DNA of 39,997 nt, from contig NZ_JACJOX010000042.1 of NCBI RefSeq assembly GCF_014695775.1, positions 1-39,997 on the forward strand. Reading direction: 5' to 3'. The DNA comes from Leptolyngbya sp. FACHB-60 (GTDB taxonomy: Bacteria > Cyanobacteriota > Cyanobacteriia > Phormidesmidales > Phormidesmidaceae). Position numbers and translations under genes: made by a program. The notes under the pieces were generated by a model that had not been told where the DNA came from, did not search any database, and worked only from the letters and a program-made list of their open reading frames with translations. Shown one piece after another: positions 39,810 to 39,997 of this stretch; the first letter of the stretch is position 1; each line of letters opens with the position of its first letter.

Positions 39810-39997
39810 ATGCCAGCTCCCTACAGCCTTGACCTGCGCCAGAAAGTGATTGCCTCGATTGAGTCAGGCCAATCCAAAGTTGCCGTCAGTCAACTGCTGG
39901 GCATTGCCCGTAGCACCCTTACGGAATGGCACAACCAGTATCGCGGCAATGGGGAGGTTGCCCCGAAGCAAGGTTACCAGCAGGGCCATAGCCACAA
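39810..39997 (+). mobile_element. IS630-type transposase, N-terminal part (cut by window edge)
   Basis: The ATG at 39810 starts MPAPYSLDLRQKVIASIESG, followed by KVAVSQLLGIARSTLTEWHN and GEVAPKQGYQQGHSH. This is the helix-turn-helix N-terminus of IS630/Tc1-type transposases in cyanobacteria. The DDE catalytic domain lies beyond the window, so intactness is unknown. Confidence 0.85.

Noticed and set aside
1..39997. tRNA, rRNA and CRISPR arrays
   Set aside because: No T-loop-like GTTCRANYCC segments in tRNA context, no rRNA-like blocks and no regularly spaced direct repeats were found by eye; a tRNAscan or CRISPR search could still change this.

Overview
The window is chromosomal DNA of a cyanobacterium. 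Oxygenic-photosynthesis genes are present (petF ferredoxin, a CRR7-type NDH-1 factor, a PCP_red-domain protein, ferredoxin-dependent sulfite reductase, a DUF3493-like protein), GCGATCGC (HIP1) octamers are scattered throughout, and the amidase, FtsH and PhoX proteins look cyanobacterial. The fairly high GC and long intergenic hairpins resemble filamentous Leptolyngbya/Nodosilinea-type genomes, but genus is an inference. No rRNA, tRNA or CRISPR array was seen.

Layout. 1-1471: accessory strip with an IS5-type transposase cut by the window edge, two orphan small ORFs, a perfect 25-bp inverted repeat and a decayed IS5-type transposase. 1551-6678: anchored FAD oxidoreductase, an HTH-like protein, small ORFs, pyrophosphatase (ppa) and ferredoxin (petF). 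6801-11068: photolyase, ABC1/UbiB kinase, and a cobalamin riboswitch ahead of the Co/Ni permease hupE. 11238-14742: membrane protein, beta-lactamase-fold exonuclease overlapping a 35-aa membrane microprotein, DUF3493-like protein, lipoprotein, cupin. 14798-20846: GHL10-type glycosidase with SLH region behind a SUI1/YciH factor, sdhB, seven-bladed WD40 protein, NurA-type nuclease. 20954-26370: amiC-pabC, ftsH, two tandem UPF0145 proteins. 26406-29310: UPF0016/GDT1 Mn2+/Ca2+ transporter behind a yybP-ykoY-type Mn riboswitch, a b-type cytochrome with a 45-aa membrane peptide, a cysteine hydrolase. 29311-34636: Pho box and phoX, crr7, sir. 34722-36748: a glutamine-riboswitch-like RNA ahead of a 38-aa membrane peptide, a gene-poor stretch, PCP_red protein and dienelactone hydrolase. 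37012-39997: DHH phosphoesterase, two membrane proteins, and the start of an IS630-type transposase.

The main theme is nutrient and metal sensing. Four cis-regulatory elements can be read directly: B12 riboswitch/hupE, Mn riboswitch/GDT1, Pho box/phoX, and glutamine aptamer/38-aa peptide. A second theme is single-span membrane microproteins attached to larger genes or RNA switches: 35 aa after the exonuclease, 45 aa after the cytochrome b, 38 aa after the glutamine aptamer. These are the least described parts of the window. Functional claims rest on motif recognition and remembered family features; no database search was run.
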